A stretch of 64,000 nt of DNA, from contig NZ_BLAE01000028.1 of the NCBI RefSeq assembly GCF_009687865.1, positions 1 to 64,000 on the forward strand. Direction: 5' to 3'. A model generated the notes under the pieces. That model saw nothing but the letters and a program-made list of their open reading frames with translations. It made no database searches and was not told the DNA's origin. Of this stretch, positions 16,041-26,213 are shown one piece after another (position 1 is the first letter of the stretch; each line of letters starts with the position of its first letter). The stretch comes from Acrocarpospora macrocephala (GTDB lineage Bacteria > Actinomycetota > Actinomycetes > Streptosporangiales > Streptosporangiaceae). The position numbers and the translations under genes are program-made.

Positions 16041-17795
16041 ATGCGGATCGAGGATTACGCGCTCATCGGGGACATGCAGTCGGCGGCCCTGGTCGGGCGG
16101 GACGGTTCGATCGACTGGCTGTGCCTGCCCCGGTTCGACTCCCCCGCGTGCTTCGCCAAGCTGCTCGGCGAGGAGTCCCACGGTTCCTGGTGGCTGGGCC
16201 CCAGCTCGGGCGGGCCCGCCACGCGCCGCGCGTACCGGGGGGAGACGCTCATCCTGGAGAGCGTCTGGGACACCCCGGGCGGCACGGTCAAGGTGATCGA
16301 CTTCATGCCGCCCCGGCACACCAACCCGGATCTGGTCCGGGTCGTGGAGGGCGTGGCCGGCACGGTGGAGATGAGCACCGAGATCCGGATCAGGTTCGAC
16401 TACGGCAGGATCGTGCCGTGGGTGCGGCGCGCGGACCACCACGTGCAGGCCATCGGCGGCCCCGACTCGGTCTGGCTGCGCTCCTCGATCCCGCTGAAGG
16501 GCGGCGACTACAAGCACAAGGCCACCTTCCGGGTCTCCGCCGGAGAGCGCCAGACGTTCGTGTTCACCTGGCATCCCTCGCACCAGCCCCGCCCCGAGGA
16601 CATCGACCCGATCGACCAGCTCGCCGAGACCGAGGACTTCTGGACGGACTGGGTGGCCTCCGGCCGCCACGGCGGCCCCTGGCGGGACGCGGTGGTCCGC
16701 TCCATGGTCACCCTCAAGGCCCTCACCTACGCGCCCACCGGCGGCATCGTGGCCGCCCCCACCACCTCGCTGCCCGAGGACCTCGGCGGCGTCCGCAACT
16801 GGGACTACCGCTACTGCTGGCTGCGCGACGCCACCATGACCCTGGACGCGCTCATCCAGTCCGGCTACCTGGAGGAGGCCGGAGCCTGGCGGGAGTGGCT
16901 GCTCCGCGCGATCGCGGGCCGCCCGCAGGACCTCCAGATCATGTACGGCGTGGCCGGCGAGCGCCGCCTCCCCGAGATGACCCTGGACTGGCTGCCCGGC
17001 TACGAGGGCTCCCGCCCGGCCAGGATCGGCAACGGCGCGGTCGACCAGCTCCAGCTGGACGTGTACGGCGAGGTCATCAACTGCCTCTACCAGTCCCTCC
17101 GCCACGGCCTGCCCCAAAACGACCACGCCTGGCAGCTGACCCGCAAGATGCTGGACTTCATCGAGACCGGCTGGGACCAGCCCGACGAGGGCCTGTGGGA
17201 GGTCCGCGGCCCCCGGCGGCACTTCACCCACTCCAAGGTGATGGCCTGGGTGGCCGCCGACCGCGCGGTCCGCGTGGTCAAAGAGCTGGGCCGGGCGGGC
17301 CCCGCCGAGAGGTGGCAGGCGCTGGCCGATCACATCCACGCCGAGGTCCTCCGCAAGGGCTTCGACGCGGAGCGCAACACCTTCACCCAGTCCTACGGCT
17401 CCCGCGAGCTGGACGCGGCCCTGCTGCTGATCCCGATGGTCGGCTTCCTGCCGCCGGAGGACCCCCGCGTGCACGGCACCGTCGACGCCGTGGAGCGCGA
17501 GCTGAGCAGCGACGGCTTCATCCTGCGCTACCCGATCGCCGAGGCCAACAGCGTGGACGGCCTGCCCGGCGGCGAGGGCGCGTTCCTGGCCTGCAGCTTC
17601 TGGCTGGCCGAGGCCAAGGCCAGGATCGGCCGCAAGGAGGAGGCGGTGGAGCTGTTCGAACGCCTGCTGGGGCTGCGCAACGACGTCGGCCTGCTGGCCG
17701 AGGAGTTCGACCCGCGTTACGGCCGCATGGTGGGAAATTTCCCGCAGGCGTTCAGCCACGTGCCGCTGATCCACACCGCGCAGGCCCTCAGTTAG
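16041..17795 (+). CDS. Glycoside hydrolase family 15 protein (trehalase/glucoamylase-like)
   Basis: A 584-residue cytoplasmic protein. The N-terminal all-beta domain begins IEDYALIGDMQSAALVGRDG, typical of actinobacterial GH15 enzymes. The catalytic (alpha/alpha)6 barrel includes NWDYRYCWLRDATMTLDAL and GLWEVRG, the region of the general acid, and ends with an EEFDP segment carrying the probable base. Related mycobacterial proteins are acid-active trehalases; others are glucoamylases. Sequence alone does not settle which this is. The last 8 bases overlap the convergent neighbour. Confidence 0.93.
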   Translation: MRIEDYALIGDMQSAALVGRDGSIDWLCLPRFDSPACFAKLLGEESHGSWWLGPSSGGPATRRAYRGETLILESVWDTPGGTVKVIDFMPPRHTNPDLVRVVEGVAGTVEMSTEIRIRFDYGRIVPWVRRADHHVQAIGGPDSVWLRSSIPLKGGDYKHKATFRVSAGERQTFVFTWHPSHQPRPEDIDPIDQLAETEDFWTDWVASGRHGGPWRDAVVRSMVTLKALTYAPTGGIVAAPTTSLPEDLGGVRNWDYRYCWLRDATMTLDALIQSGYLEEAGAWREWLLRAIAGRPQDLQIMYGVAGERRLPEMTLDWLPGYEGSRPARIGNGAVDQLQLDVYGEVINCLYQSLRHGLPQNDHAWQLTRKMLDFIETGWDQPDEGLWEVRGPRRHFTHSKVMAWVAADRAVRVVKELGRAGPAERWQALADHIHAEVLRKGFDAERNTFTQSYGSRELDAALLLIPMVGFLPPEDPRVHGTVDAVERELSSDGFILRYPIAEANSVDGLPGGEGAFLACSFWLAEAKARIGRKEEAVELFERLLGLRNDVGLLAEEFDPRYGRMVGNFPQAFSHVPLIHTAQALS

Positions 17796-18720
17796 CCCCT
17801 CCGGCCAGACGGGCCAGCAGCCGGGCGAACTCGGCGGGCGGGGTGACCACCAGGCGCACCTGGCCGTCCTGGGCCACCAGGTCGGCCTGGATGCGGGTGA
17901 GCCGGTCGTGGTGCCACCAGTACACGTGCGGGCTGAGCCCGTCGGCGCGCCGCTCGTCGAACTCGCGCTGGGCGTAGACGCGCAGGCGTTCCAGGGCCCG
18001 TACGACGCCGATGCCCTCGACCGGGTGCACGGCGATCGCGCCCGAGTGCGGGAGCACGACCAGCACGCCGTCGGCGGGGGCGGGCATGCGGCGCAGGTGG
18101 GCGACGGCGGTGGGCGCGGTCAGCAGGCGCACGCTGACGCCGCCGAGGTCGAGGTGCTCGGCGGTGAGGCGCTCGTCGGCGAGGGCGTTGTCCAGCGCCA
18201 CGTCGAGGGCCTCGGCGGGCGGGATCGGCCAGCAGAACGCCTCTTCGGGACGGACCGGGCGGCCGCCGATGGTGAGCACCTCGATCAGGTCGGCGCTCAG
18301 GTGGCGGCCGATGATCCGGGACGGGTCGGGGATGGACGGGTCGTCGGCGGCGTGCACCCGGGTGCGCAGCAGCGGCTTGATCCGCGGCAGGTTGCAGGCG
18401 TCGAACGGCTCGCCGGAGACCGCGTGCGAGAGGTGCTCGGAGACCAGCATCGGCCAGTCCTCGCGGGACCGCCGGGCGGCCTCGCGGCGCAGGCCGACCA
18501 GGTTGACGGTGCGGACGGGGCCGGAGCCGTCCCCGGCGCGGTCGCCCATGAGCAGCGAGGTGCCGTCGTTCTCGAAGGTGCACGTGTAGCCCATCGTCTC
18601 CACGACGAGCCCGAGCAGCGAGTCGAGGTCCACGTCCTCGGCCGCTCTGGGCTCAGGCTGCACGGGCTGCACGGGCCGGATCCGACCGCGTAGCCGCCGC
18701 AACAGACCCAACGCACCCAT
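17788..18720 (-). CDS. Conserved hypothetical protein (DUF1444-like)
   Basis: A 310-residue soluble protein with no membrane segment or signal peptide. It has a basic N-terminus, then mixed alpha/beta sequence with LLGLVVETMGYTCTFENDG, a central MLVSEHLSHAVSG segment and a hydrophobic strand pair GVLVVLPHSGAIAVHPVEG. The overall pattern resembles DUF1444-type proteins, but I do not regard that as certain. No catalytic motif is obvious. It is convergent with the GH15 gene and upstream of the S66 peptidase gene on the opposite side. Confidence 0.75.
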   Translation of the reverse strand: MGALGLLRRLRGRIRPVQPVQPEPRAAEDVDLDSLLGLVVETMGYTCTFENDGTSLLMGDRAGDGSGPVRTVNLVGLRREAARRSREDWPMLVSEHLSHAVSGEPFDACNLPRIKPLLRTRVHAADDPSIPDPSRIIGRHLSADLIEVLTIGGRPVRPEEAFCWPIPPAEALDVALDNALADERLTAEHLDLGGVSVRLLTAPTAVAHLRRMPAPADGVLVVLPHSGAIAVHPVEGIGVVRALERLRVYAQREFDERRADGLSPHVYWWHHDRLTRIQADLVAQDGQVRLVVTPPAEFARLLARLAGGAN

Positions 18721-18767
18721 CCCTTCGCCGCGTTTCAGTTGAAAAGGGCATGCTGAGAAATCCAGCT

Positions 18768-19685
18768 TCAGGGTGCCTTGTCCGTGTCGCTAATGAGGCC
18801 AGTCAGAGAGCACGATTCGGTATCAATGACCCCATCTGCCCCTAGCCACACACTGAACTGTGGTGATCCATGCCCGATCGGCAGTCCCGCGACGATCGGC
18901 ACTCCCAGCGGAATCAGCCGTTCGGCCAGAATGGGTAGAACGTTCCCGCAGTCCACCCAGGACCCGAGCGCGAAGCCCTTGACCCCGTCGAACGCCCCGT
19001 TCTGCGCCAGCTGGGTGAGCATGCGATCAATCCTGTACGGATCCTCCCCCACATCCTCAAGCAGCACGATATGCCCTTCCGCCCGCATCTCGTACGGCGT
19101 TCCGCACATCGCCGCCAGCAGCGTCAGATTGCCGCCGATCATGGGCCCGACCGCCCGGCCCTCCGACATCACCCGGTCCCCGGTGACGGCTGTCGGCGTG
19201 TGCCCGTGGAACAGCGTCGTGTGCAGGTGCCCCAGCGAGTACGGCTCAGGCCCCTCCGGGTCGGCCAGCGTGGCGCAGGCGGGCATCGGGCCGAACACGG
19301 TGGCCAGGCCGAGCCGCCGGGCGAACGCCAGGTGCAGCGCGGTGATGTCGCTGGAGCCGACCAGGATCTTGGATCCGGCCGACTTCATGGCGTCCCAGTC
19401 GATCAGGTCCAGCAGGCGGCCGGCGCCGTACCCGCCGCGGGCGCAGATGACCGCGGCCACCTCGGGATCGCACCAGGCCTCCTGGAGGTCGGCGGCGCGG
19501 GCCACGTCGGGGCCGGCCAGGTAGCCGCGGCGGGTGAAGATCCGGGAACCGAGGACGACGTTCAGCCCCAGGTCGGTGAGGACACGGCGGCCCCGCCAGA
19601 GGCGCTCGGCGTCGAGCGGTCCGGACGGGGCGACCAGGGCTACGGTATCGCCGGGAGCAAGCCTCGGCGGGGTGCGTTCGTGCAC
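18768..19685 (-). CDS. S66 family LD-carboxypeptidase
   Basis: A 305-residue S66 serine peptidase that trims the D-Ala from tetrapeptide muropeptides during wall recycling. The nucleophile is in ILVGSSDITALHLA, the second domain carries GPMIGGNLTLLAAMCGTPYE, the catalytic Glu is in VLLEDVGEDPYRIDRML, and the His in VAGLPIGHG. There is no signal peptide, consistent with cytoplasmic recycling. Members of the family include microcin-C-immunity peptidases, which is the alternative. GTG start at 19685. It is divergent from the sulfotransferase gene by 31 bases. Confidence 0.93.
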   Translation of the reverse strand: MHERTPPRLAPGDTVALVAPSGPLDAERLWRGRRVLTDLGLNVVLGSRIFTRRGYLAGPDVARAADLQEAWCDPEVAAVICARGGYGAGRLLDLIDWDAMKSAGSKILVGSSDITALHLAFARRLGLATVFGPMPACATLADPEGPEPYSLGHLHTTLFHGHTPTAVTGDRVMSEGRAVGPMIGGNLTLLAAMCGTPYEMRAEGHIVLLEDVGEDPYRIDRMLTQLAQNGAFDGVKGFALGSWVDCGNVLPILAERLIPLGVPIVAGLPIGHGSPQFSVWLGADGVIDTESCSLTGLISDTDKAP

Positions 19686-19716
19686 CCCCCAAAGGGTGTC
19701 AGACTAGGGCTCACCT

Positions 19717-20610
19717 ATGCGACATCCGACCCACATTCTCGTGGTAAACGGCGTAAAGGTCCGACAGCCGGTCTTCGTGCTCGGCGCCCCGCACTCCGGC
19801 GCGGACCTGCTCGCGCGTGCCCTGAAACGTTCCCCGGGCTTCCATCTCACGATGGGCCGGGCGCCGGTGGCACGCGTGGTCTACGCGTTCGCCCGCAAGC
19901 CGTCCATCGCCAGGAGCGGCGGCGCGCCGCGGGTGCTCCGCGACGTGCTCGCCGAGGCCTGGCAGGTGATGCCGGGCGCGTGCGGGGAGTGCGCCGCGCC
20001 GTGCCGGGAGGCGGGCGGCATCATCGGCGCGGGCCCGTGCGCGCTGGAGCAGATCGGCGCGGGCACGCTGGAGAGGTTCGGCGACGCCAGCCCCGACCTG
20101 CTCTACAGCGCGCCGGTGCTGCTCCAGGCCTTCCCCGACGCGCGGTTCGTGCAGCTGATCAGGGACGGCCGGGACGTGGTCGCCGACATGCTGGCCGACC
20201 CGGCGGCGATGGCCTGGTTCAAGCCGCACATGCTGGCCGAGGACACCGAGTTCCCCAACCCGTTCCTGGGGGTGAACGCGGCCGCGCACCGGGACCGCTG
20301 GAAGGCGATGGCCACGGCGGGCAAGAGCGCCCTGCGCTGGCGCGCCGCCATCCGGCTCAGCGCCGTCCTGCGCAAGGAGCTCCCGCCCGAGCAGCTGCTC
20401 ACCGTCCGCTACGAGGACCTGCACCGCTCCCCCGCCGAGGCGATCGACACGGTCTCCGCCTTCCTGGACACCAAGATCTCCACCATCGCCCTGTACGGCA
20501 CCAGCGCCCCCAAGGTCGGCGCCTGGAGACGCCGCCTCACCCCGGACGACCTCAAGATCGTGGAGAAGGTGGCCAGGGAGGAGCTCAAGCGGCTGGGCTA
20601 CCAACGGTGA
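19717..20610 (+). CDS. Sulfotransferase family protein
   Basis: A 297-residue PAPS-dependent sulfotransferase-type protein. The 5'-phosphosulfate loop is VFVLGAPHSGADLLARAL, the 3'-phosphate-binding segment is FVQLIRDGRDVVADML, and a C-terminal RYEDLHRSPAEAI completes the P-loop-like fold. A Cys-rich insert (ACGECAAPC) near residue 90 is uncommon. The acceptor is unknown. It overlaps the convergent ABC exporter gene by 26 bases. Confidence 0.9.
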   Translation: MRHPTHILVVNGVKVRQPVFVLGAPHSGADLLARALKRSPGFHLTMGRAPVARVVYAFARKPSIARSGGAPRVLRDVLAEAWQVMPGACGECAAPCREAGGIIGAGPCALEQIGAGTLERFGDASPDLLYSAPVLLQAFPDARFVQLIRDGRDVVADMLADPAAMAWFKPHMLAEDTEFPNPFLGVNAAAHRDRWKAMATAGKSALRWRAAIRLSAVLRKELPPEQLLTVRYEDLHRSPAEAIDTVSAFLDTKISTIALYGTSAPKVGAWRRRLTPDDLKIVEKVAREELKRLGYQR

Positions 20611-22468
20611 ACTGGGTCCGGTAGAGCTCGGCGTAGAGCCCGCCCCGGGCCAGCAGCTCCTCGTGGTGGCCCCGCTCGGCGACCCGGCCGTCCTGCATGA
20701 CCAGGATCGTGTCGGCCTCCCTGATCGTGGAGAGCCGGTGCGCGATCACCAGTGAGGTCCTGCCCCGCAGGGCGGTCTTGAGGGCTTTCTGCACGGCCGC
20801 CTCGGACTCGGAGTCCAGGTGCGCGGTGGCCTCGTCTAGGACGACGACGGCGGGGGCCTTGAGCAGTAGCCGGGCCAGTGCGATGCGCTGCTTCTCGCCG
20901 CCGGACAGCCGGTAGCCTCGGTCGCCGACGACGGTCTCCAGCTCGTCGGGCAGGCTGTGGATCAGGTCGGCGATCTGAGAAGCCCTCAGTGCCTCCCAGA
21001 CCTCCTCGTCGGTGGCGTCAGGGCGCGCGTAGCGGAGGTTGTTGCCGATGGTGTCGTGGAACAGGTGGGCGTCCTGCATGACCACGCCGACGGTGTCGCG
21101 CAGGCTGTCCAGGGTGGCGTCCCGGACGTCGACGCCGTTGAGCCGGACCGCGCCCTCGTTCACGTCGTACAAGCGGGACACCAGGGAGGTCGTGGTGGTC
21201 TTGCCCGCGCCGGAATGGCCGACCAGCGCGACCAGCTCGCCCGGCCGCGCGGTGAAAGACACGCCGTTCAAGACCTGGGCGGGTTCGCCCGTCTCGGGCC
21301 TGGCCACCGTCTCCAGCGAGGCCAGCGACACCTCGGCCGCGGCCGGGTAGTGGAAGCGCACGTCGTCGAACTCGATCGTGACCGGGCCCGGCGGGATCGC
21401 GCGGGCGCCCGGCTTCTCGGCGACCATCGGCTTGAGGTCCAGGACCTCGAAGACCCGGTCGAAGCTGACCAGGGCCGTCATCACGTCCACGTGCACGTTG
21501 GAGAGGCTGGTCAGCGGGCCGTACAGGCGCATCAGCAGGGCGGACATGGCGACCAGGGTGCCGAGCTGGAAGGTGTCGCCGATGGCCAGGACGCCGCCGA
21601 AGCCGTACACCAGGGCGGTGGCGAGGGCGGCGATGAGGCCGAGCGCGATCCGGAAGACCGTGCCGGCCATGGCCACGGTGATGCCCAGGTCGCGGACCCG
21701 GGCGGCGCGCTGGCTGAAGTAGACCGCGTCCTCGTCGGGGCGGCCGTAGAGCTTGGCGACCATCGCGCCCGCCACGTTGAAGCGCTCGGTCATGACCGAG
21801 CCCATCTCGGCGTCCAGCTGCATCTGCTCGCGGGTCAGCTGGGACATCTTGCGGCCGACCAGCTTGGCGGGGATCACGAAGATGGGCAGCATGGCCAGCG
21901 CGACGAGGGTGATCTGCCAGGACAGGACCAGCATGGTGGCCATCACGATGACCAGGCCGATCACGTTGGACACGACCGAGGACAGGGTGCTGGTGATCGC
22001 CCGCTGGGCGCCGATCACGTCGGAGTTGAGGCGGGACACCAGCGCGCCGGTCTGGGCGCGCATGAAGAACGCCACCGGCATGCGCTGGACGTGGTCGAAC
22101 ACCTCGGTGCGCAGCTTGTAGATCAGGCCCTCGCCGATGCGGGCGGAGAACCAGCGCTCGCCCATGCTCAGCATCGCGTCCAGCACGGCCAGGCCGGCGA
22201 TGGCCAGGGCCAGCCAGACCACCAGGTCGATCCGCTTCTGCGGGATGCCGGTGTCGATGATCGCCTTCACCAGCAGCGGGTTGGCGATGACGATCATCGA
22301 ATCCGCCACGACGAAGGCCAGGAAGGCCGCGATCTGCCAGCGGAACGCGCCCGCGTACCGCGTGATGCGTCGGACCGTGCCCGGCTTGAGCCGTTCGTGC
22401 ATCACCGAGCTGTCGCGGCGCATGGACCGCATCACCGAGGGGCCGTAGCCCCCGCCCATCATCGCCAT
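20585..22468 (-). CDS. ABC exporter half-transporter (permease-ATPase fusion)
   Basis: A 627-residue type IV ABC protein. Six membrane helices span about 35-320, with the ABC membrane domain motif MRAQTGALVSRLNSDV. The ATPase domain has Walker A GHSGAGKTTTTSL, signature LSGGEKQRIALARLL, Walker B VVVLDEAT and H-loop VIAHRLST. It works as a homo- or heterodimer exporting lipids or drugs; substrate unknown. No partner half-transporter is adjacent. Confidence 0.95.
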   Translation of the reverse strand: MAMMGGGYGPSVMRSMRRDSSVMHERLKPGTVRRITRYAGAFRWQIAAFLAFVVADSMIVIANPLLVKAIIDTGIPQKRIDLVVWLALAIAGLAVLDAMLSMGERWFSARIGEGLIYKLRTEVFDHVQRMPVAFFMRAQTGALVSRLNSDVIGAQRAITSTLSSVVSNVIGLVIVMATMLVLSWQITLVALAMLPIFVIPAKLVGRKMSQLTREQMQLDAEMGSVMTERFNVAGAMVAKLYGRPDEDAVYFSQRAARVRDLGITVAMAGTVFRIALGLIAALATALVYGFGGVLAIGDTFQLGTLVAMSALLMRLYGPLTSLSNVHVDVMTALVSFDRVFEVLDLKPMVAEKPGARAIPPGPVTIEFDDVRFHYPAAAEVSLASLETVARPETGEPAQVLNGVSFTARPGELVALVGHSGAGKTTTTSLVSRLYDVNEGAVRLNGVDVRDATLDSLRDTVGVVMQDAHLFHDTIGNNLRYARPDATDEEVWEALRASQIADLIHSLPDELETVVGDRGYRLSGGEKQRIALARLLLKAPAVVVLDEATAHLDSESEAAVQKALKTALRGRTSLVIAHRLSTIREADTILVMQDGRVAERGHHEELLARGGLYAELYRTQFTVGSPAA

Positions 22469-22529
22469 AGCCGTCCAAGCGTTGTAATCACGTAATCATC
22501 AACCCGCCGGACGCCGCCCCGATTCCGGC

Positions 22530-23351
22530 TCAGCCAGAGGCGAACAAGGTTCTGATCCGCACGATCTGCTCCCTCCGCTCGGCGATCGCCTGCTCCTCCA
22601 GGCTGCGCCCGAGGGCGCCTTGCAACAGCCGCTTGGTCGCCGTCGCGGCCCCGCGGTCGGTCGCCAGCAACGCCCCCGCCAGATCCTGTACGGCCTGCGC
22701 CAGCTCACCCGCCGGAACCGCGAGCTCCGCCAGGCCCAGCCGCACCGCCTCCTCGGCGCCGACCACCCGCGCGGTCAGGCACAGCTCGATCGCCCGGGGC
22801 AGCCCCACCAGCTCGACCAGCGGCTTGGTGCCGGTCAGGTCGGGAACCAGCCCGAGCGCCGGCTCCTTCATACAGAATTTCACATCCTCGGCCACCACCC
22901 GCAGGTCGCAGGCGAGGGCCAGCTGGAACCCCGCGCCGATCGCGTGACCGTGCACGGCCGCGATGGAGACGATGTCCGGGCGGCGCAGCCACAGGAAGCC
23001 GCGCTGAGCGTCCGCTATCCGTCTCTCGAAAGTGGTTTCCCCGAGAGACGCGGCCGAGACGAACGAGCCCTGCCCGGGCACCCCCTCTGGCGTGAACATG
23101 CGCAGGTCGATGCCCGCTGAGAAGGACGGCCCCTCGCCTTTCACGACGACGATCCGCACCTGGTCCGGAATGTGCTCCCCGATCCGGGCCAGGGCCGACC
23201 AGGTGGCGAACGTCTGCGCGTTTCGCTTGTCCGGCCGGTCCAGCGTGATCGTCGCGATCGCGCCGTCCACCTCATAGCGCAGTCCGATCTCCGCGAGCTC
23301 GCTCGCCGAGACGGCCTCCGCACTCCCCCCAAGATTCGCGTCCACAGTCAC
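22530..23351 (-). CDS. Enoyl-CoA hydratase/isomerase family protein
   Basis: A 273-residue crotonase-fold protein. The oxyanion-hole segments are SFSAGIDLRMF and AVHGHAIGAGFQLALACDLRVV. The catalytic region reads KEPALGLVPDLTGTKPLVELVG: one position matches the hydratase Glu while the second usual Glu is replaced by Asp (PDLTG), which is common in isomerases and variants. Specific substrate unknown. GTG start. Monocistronic. Confidence 0.93.
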   Translation of the reverse strand: MTVDANLGGSAEAVSASELAEIGLRYEVDGAIATITLDRPDKRNAQTFATWSALARIGEHIPDQVRIVVVKGEGPSFSAGIDLRMFTPEGVPGQGSFVSAASLGETTFERRIADAQRGFLWLRRPDIVSIAAVHGHAIGAGFQLALACDLRVVAEDVKFCMKEPALGLVPDLTGTKPLVELVGLPRAIELCLTARVVGAEEAVRLGLAELAVPAGELAQAVQDLAGALLATDRGAATATKRLLQGALGRSLEEQAIAERREQIVRIRTLFASG

Positions 23352-23469
23352 CGGCGTCCCCTTCCCCTGCGGTCGCGTCCGAGCCTACCGAACATAGTTC
23401 GGCATCTCAGACGCGGCCGCTCGTGGACATACGGGACTGAGCGGCTGCGGTCGCTACTGTGAGGCGGAT

Positions 23470-23685
23470 CTAGCGCTTGGACTTTCCTCGGGTCGCCCCG
23501 CCGCGTCCCCTCAGAGTCACACCGGACTCGGAGAGGATGCGGTGGATGAACCCGTACGACCGGCCGGTGGAAGCGGCCAGTGCCCGGATGCTCTCACCCG
23601 CGGCATAGCGCTTCTTGAGATCGCTGGCCAGTTTTTCACGGTCGGCCCCGGTCACCCGGGTGCCCTTCTTCAGAGTCTCGGCCAC
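23470..23685 (-). CDS. Small helix-turn-helix protein
   Basis: A 71-residue protein conserved across actinobacteria. A basic N-terminus (TLKKGTRVTGADREKLASDL) precedes a helix-turn-helix (YAAGESIRALAASTGRSYGF, then IHRILSESGV) and a basic GRGGATRGKSKR tail that could wrap DNA. It resembles Hin-recombinase-type HTH domains. The GTG start is preceded by GGAGGTACTC. Exact function unknown. Confidence 0.88.
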   Translation of the reverse strand: MAETLKKGTRVTGADREKLASDLKKRYAAGESIRALAASTGRSYGFIHRILSESGVTLRGRGGATRGKSKR

Positions 23686-23799
23686 GAGTACCTCCTGTAG
23701 TGCCAGACTTCCGCAGCGTTACTCACGCCATGATCAGTCATTTCGGCGAGATCGGCTACCTACTCCCAGGGAAAAGATCCGTACCCGTCAAAATTACGA

Positions 23800-25398
<1,599 letters not shown>

Positions 25399-25610
25399 GA
25401 TGAGCGGAACACTCCGTGGCAGGCGTGGCTGAGGGGACCCGGTACGAGGAAGTCGATCGATACGCGGGGAGAAATCAATCGGGAGTGCCCATGCCAGCAA
25501 TTGTAAGACCACCCGGAAGCCCGGCCACCTCGTTTAACCGCCCGCGCCAGGGGTGGGCCCGGCGCGGGCGCTCGGTTTCCAAGGGTCAGTTCGGCGAGTC
25601 GGTTCGGAAG

Positions 25611-25675
25611 CTCAGGTCAGAGGTTCAGGTCGGAGGGTCAGGTCGGAGGGTCAGGTCGGAGGCTCACGTCGGGGG
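25611..25675. repeat. Five 13-bp tandem repeats downstream of rpiB
   Basis: Five consecutive copies of a 13-base unit of the form (G/C/T)TCAGGTCGGAGG end exactly at the rpiB stop codon (25676). The inner three are almost identical and the outer two diverge. A slipped-strand origin is likely. Confidence 0.85.
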
Positions 25676-26125
25676 TCAGGAGGCGCGTTCGGCGTCCAGG
25701 GCGTTCATCTTGGCGACCTTGCGGGCCGAGCCGCCCGCCTGGAATTCCGAGGCCAGCCAGTGGTCCACGAGCAGGACGGCCACCTCAGGGCCGACCACGC
25801 GGGCCCCGAGGCAGAGGACCTGCGCGTCGTTGGACTTGCGGGCGCGCTCGGCCGAGTACGGATCGCTGACCGAGGCCGCGCGGACTCCCGGGACCTTGTT
25901 GGCGGTGATGGCCATGCCGATGCCCGTGCCGCAGACCAGGACCGCGCGGTCGAACGCGCCCGCGGCCACCGCGCGGGCGACCACGACGGCGATGTCGGGG
26001 TAGTCGGCCTCCCGGGCGTCGGGCACGCCGAAGTCCACCACCTCGTGGCCGAGGGCGGACAGGTGGGCCTTGACGGTCTCCTTCAGCGGGAAGCCGAGGT
26101 GATCGGCACCCACGGCGATCTTCAC
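25676..26125 (-). CDS. rpiB: RpiB/LacAB-type sugar-phosphate isomerase
   Basis: A 149-residue isomerase. The phosphate-binding start is KIAVGADHLGFPLKE, the catalytic Cys is in VLVCGTGIGMAITANKVPG, and a conserved SNDAQVLCLGARVVG follows. Family members interconvert ribose-5-P/ribulose-5-P, allose-6-P, galactose-6-P or tetrulose phosphates. Being last in an operon with a DhaK-type kinase argues for a catabolic tetrulose- or pentulose-phosphate substrate rather than housekeeping RpiB. The GTG start is preceded by AGGAGG. A duplicated copy of its 5' end lies just upstream. Confidence 0.92.
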   Translation of the reverse strand: MKIAVGADHLGFPLKETVKAHLSALGHEVVDFGVPDAREADYPDIAVVVARAVAAGAFDRAVLVCGTGIGMAITANKVPGVRAASVSDPYSAERARKSNDAQVLCLGARVVGPEVAVLLVDHWLASEFQAGGSARKVAKMNALDAERAS

Positions 26126-26138
26126 GTGTCCTCCTTCA

Positions 26139-26213
26139 TGGGCCTTGACGGTCTCCTACAGCGGGAAGCCGAGGTGATCGGCGTCCAGGGCGATCTTCAC
26201 GTGTCCTCCTTCA
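26139..26213 (-). pseudogene. 75-bp duplicate of the rpiB 5' end with an in-frame amber codon
   Basis: Bases 26139-26213 repeat 26064-26138: the AGGAGG ribosome binding site, GTG start and first 20 or so codons of rpiB. The copy reads VKIALDADHLGFPL then TAG, where the intact gene has AAG, so it can only make a 14-residue peptide. Its start still overlaps the dhaKL stop (GTGA). This shows that rpiB was once directly coupled to dhaKL and now starts 75 bases further downstream. Confidence 0.9.

Noticed and set aside
16011-17774. A 587-codon frame opposite the GH15 gene
   Set aside because: Shadow frame; no domain, and the GH15 reading is unambiguous.
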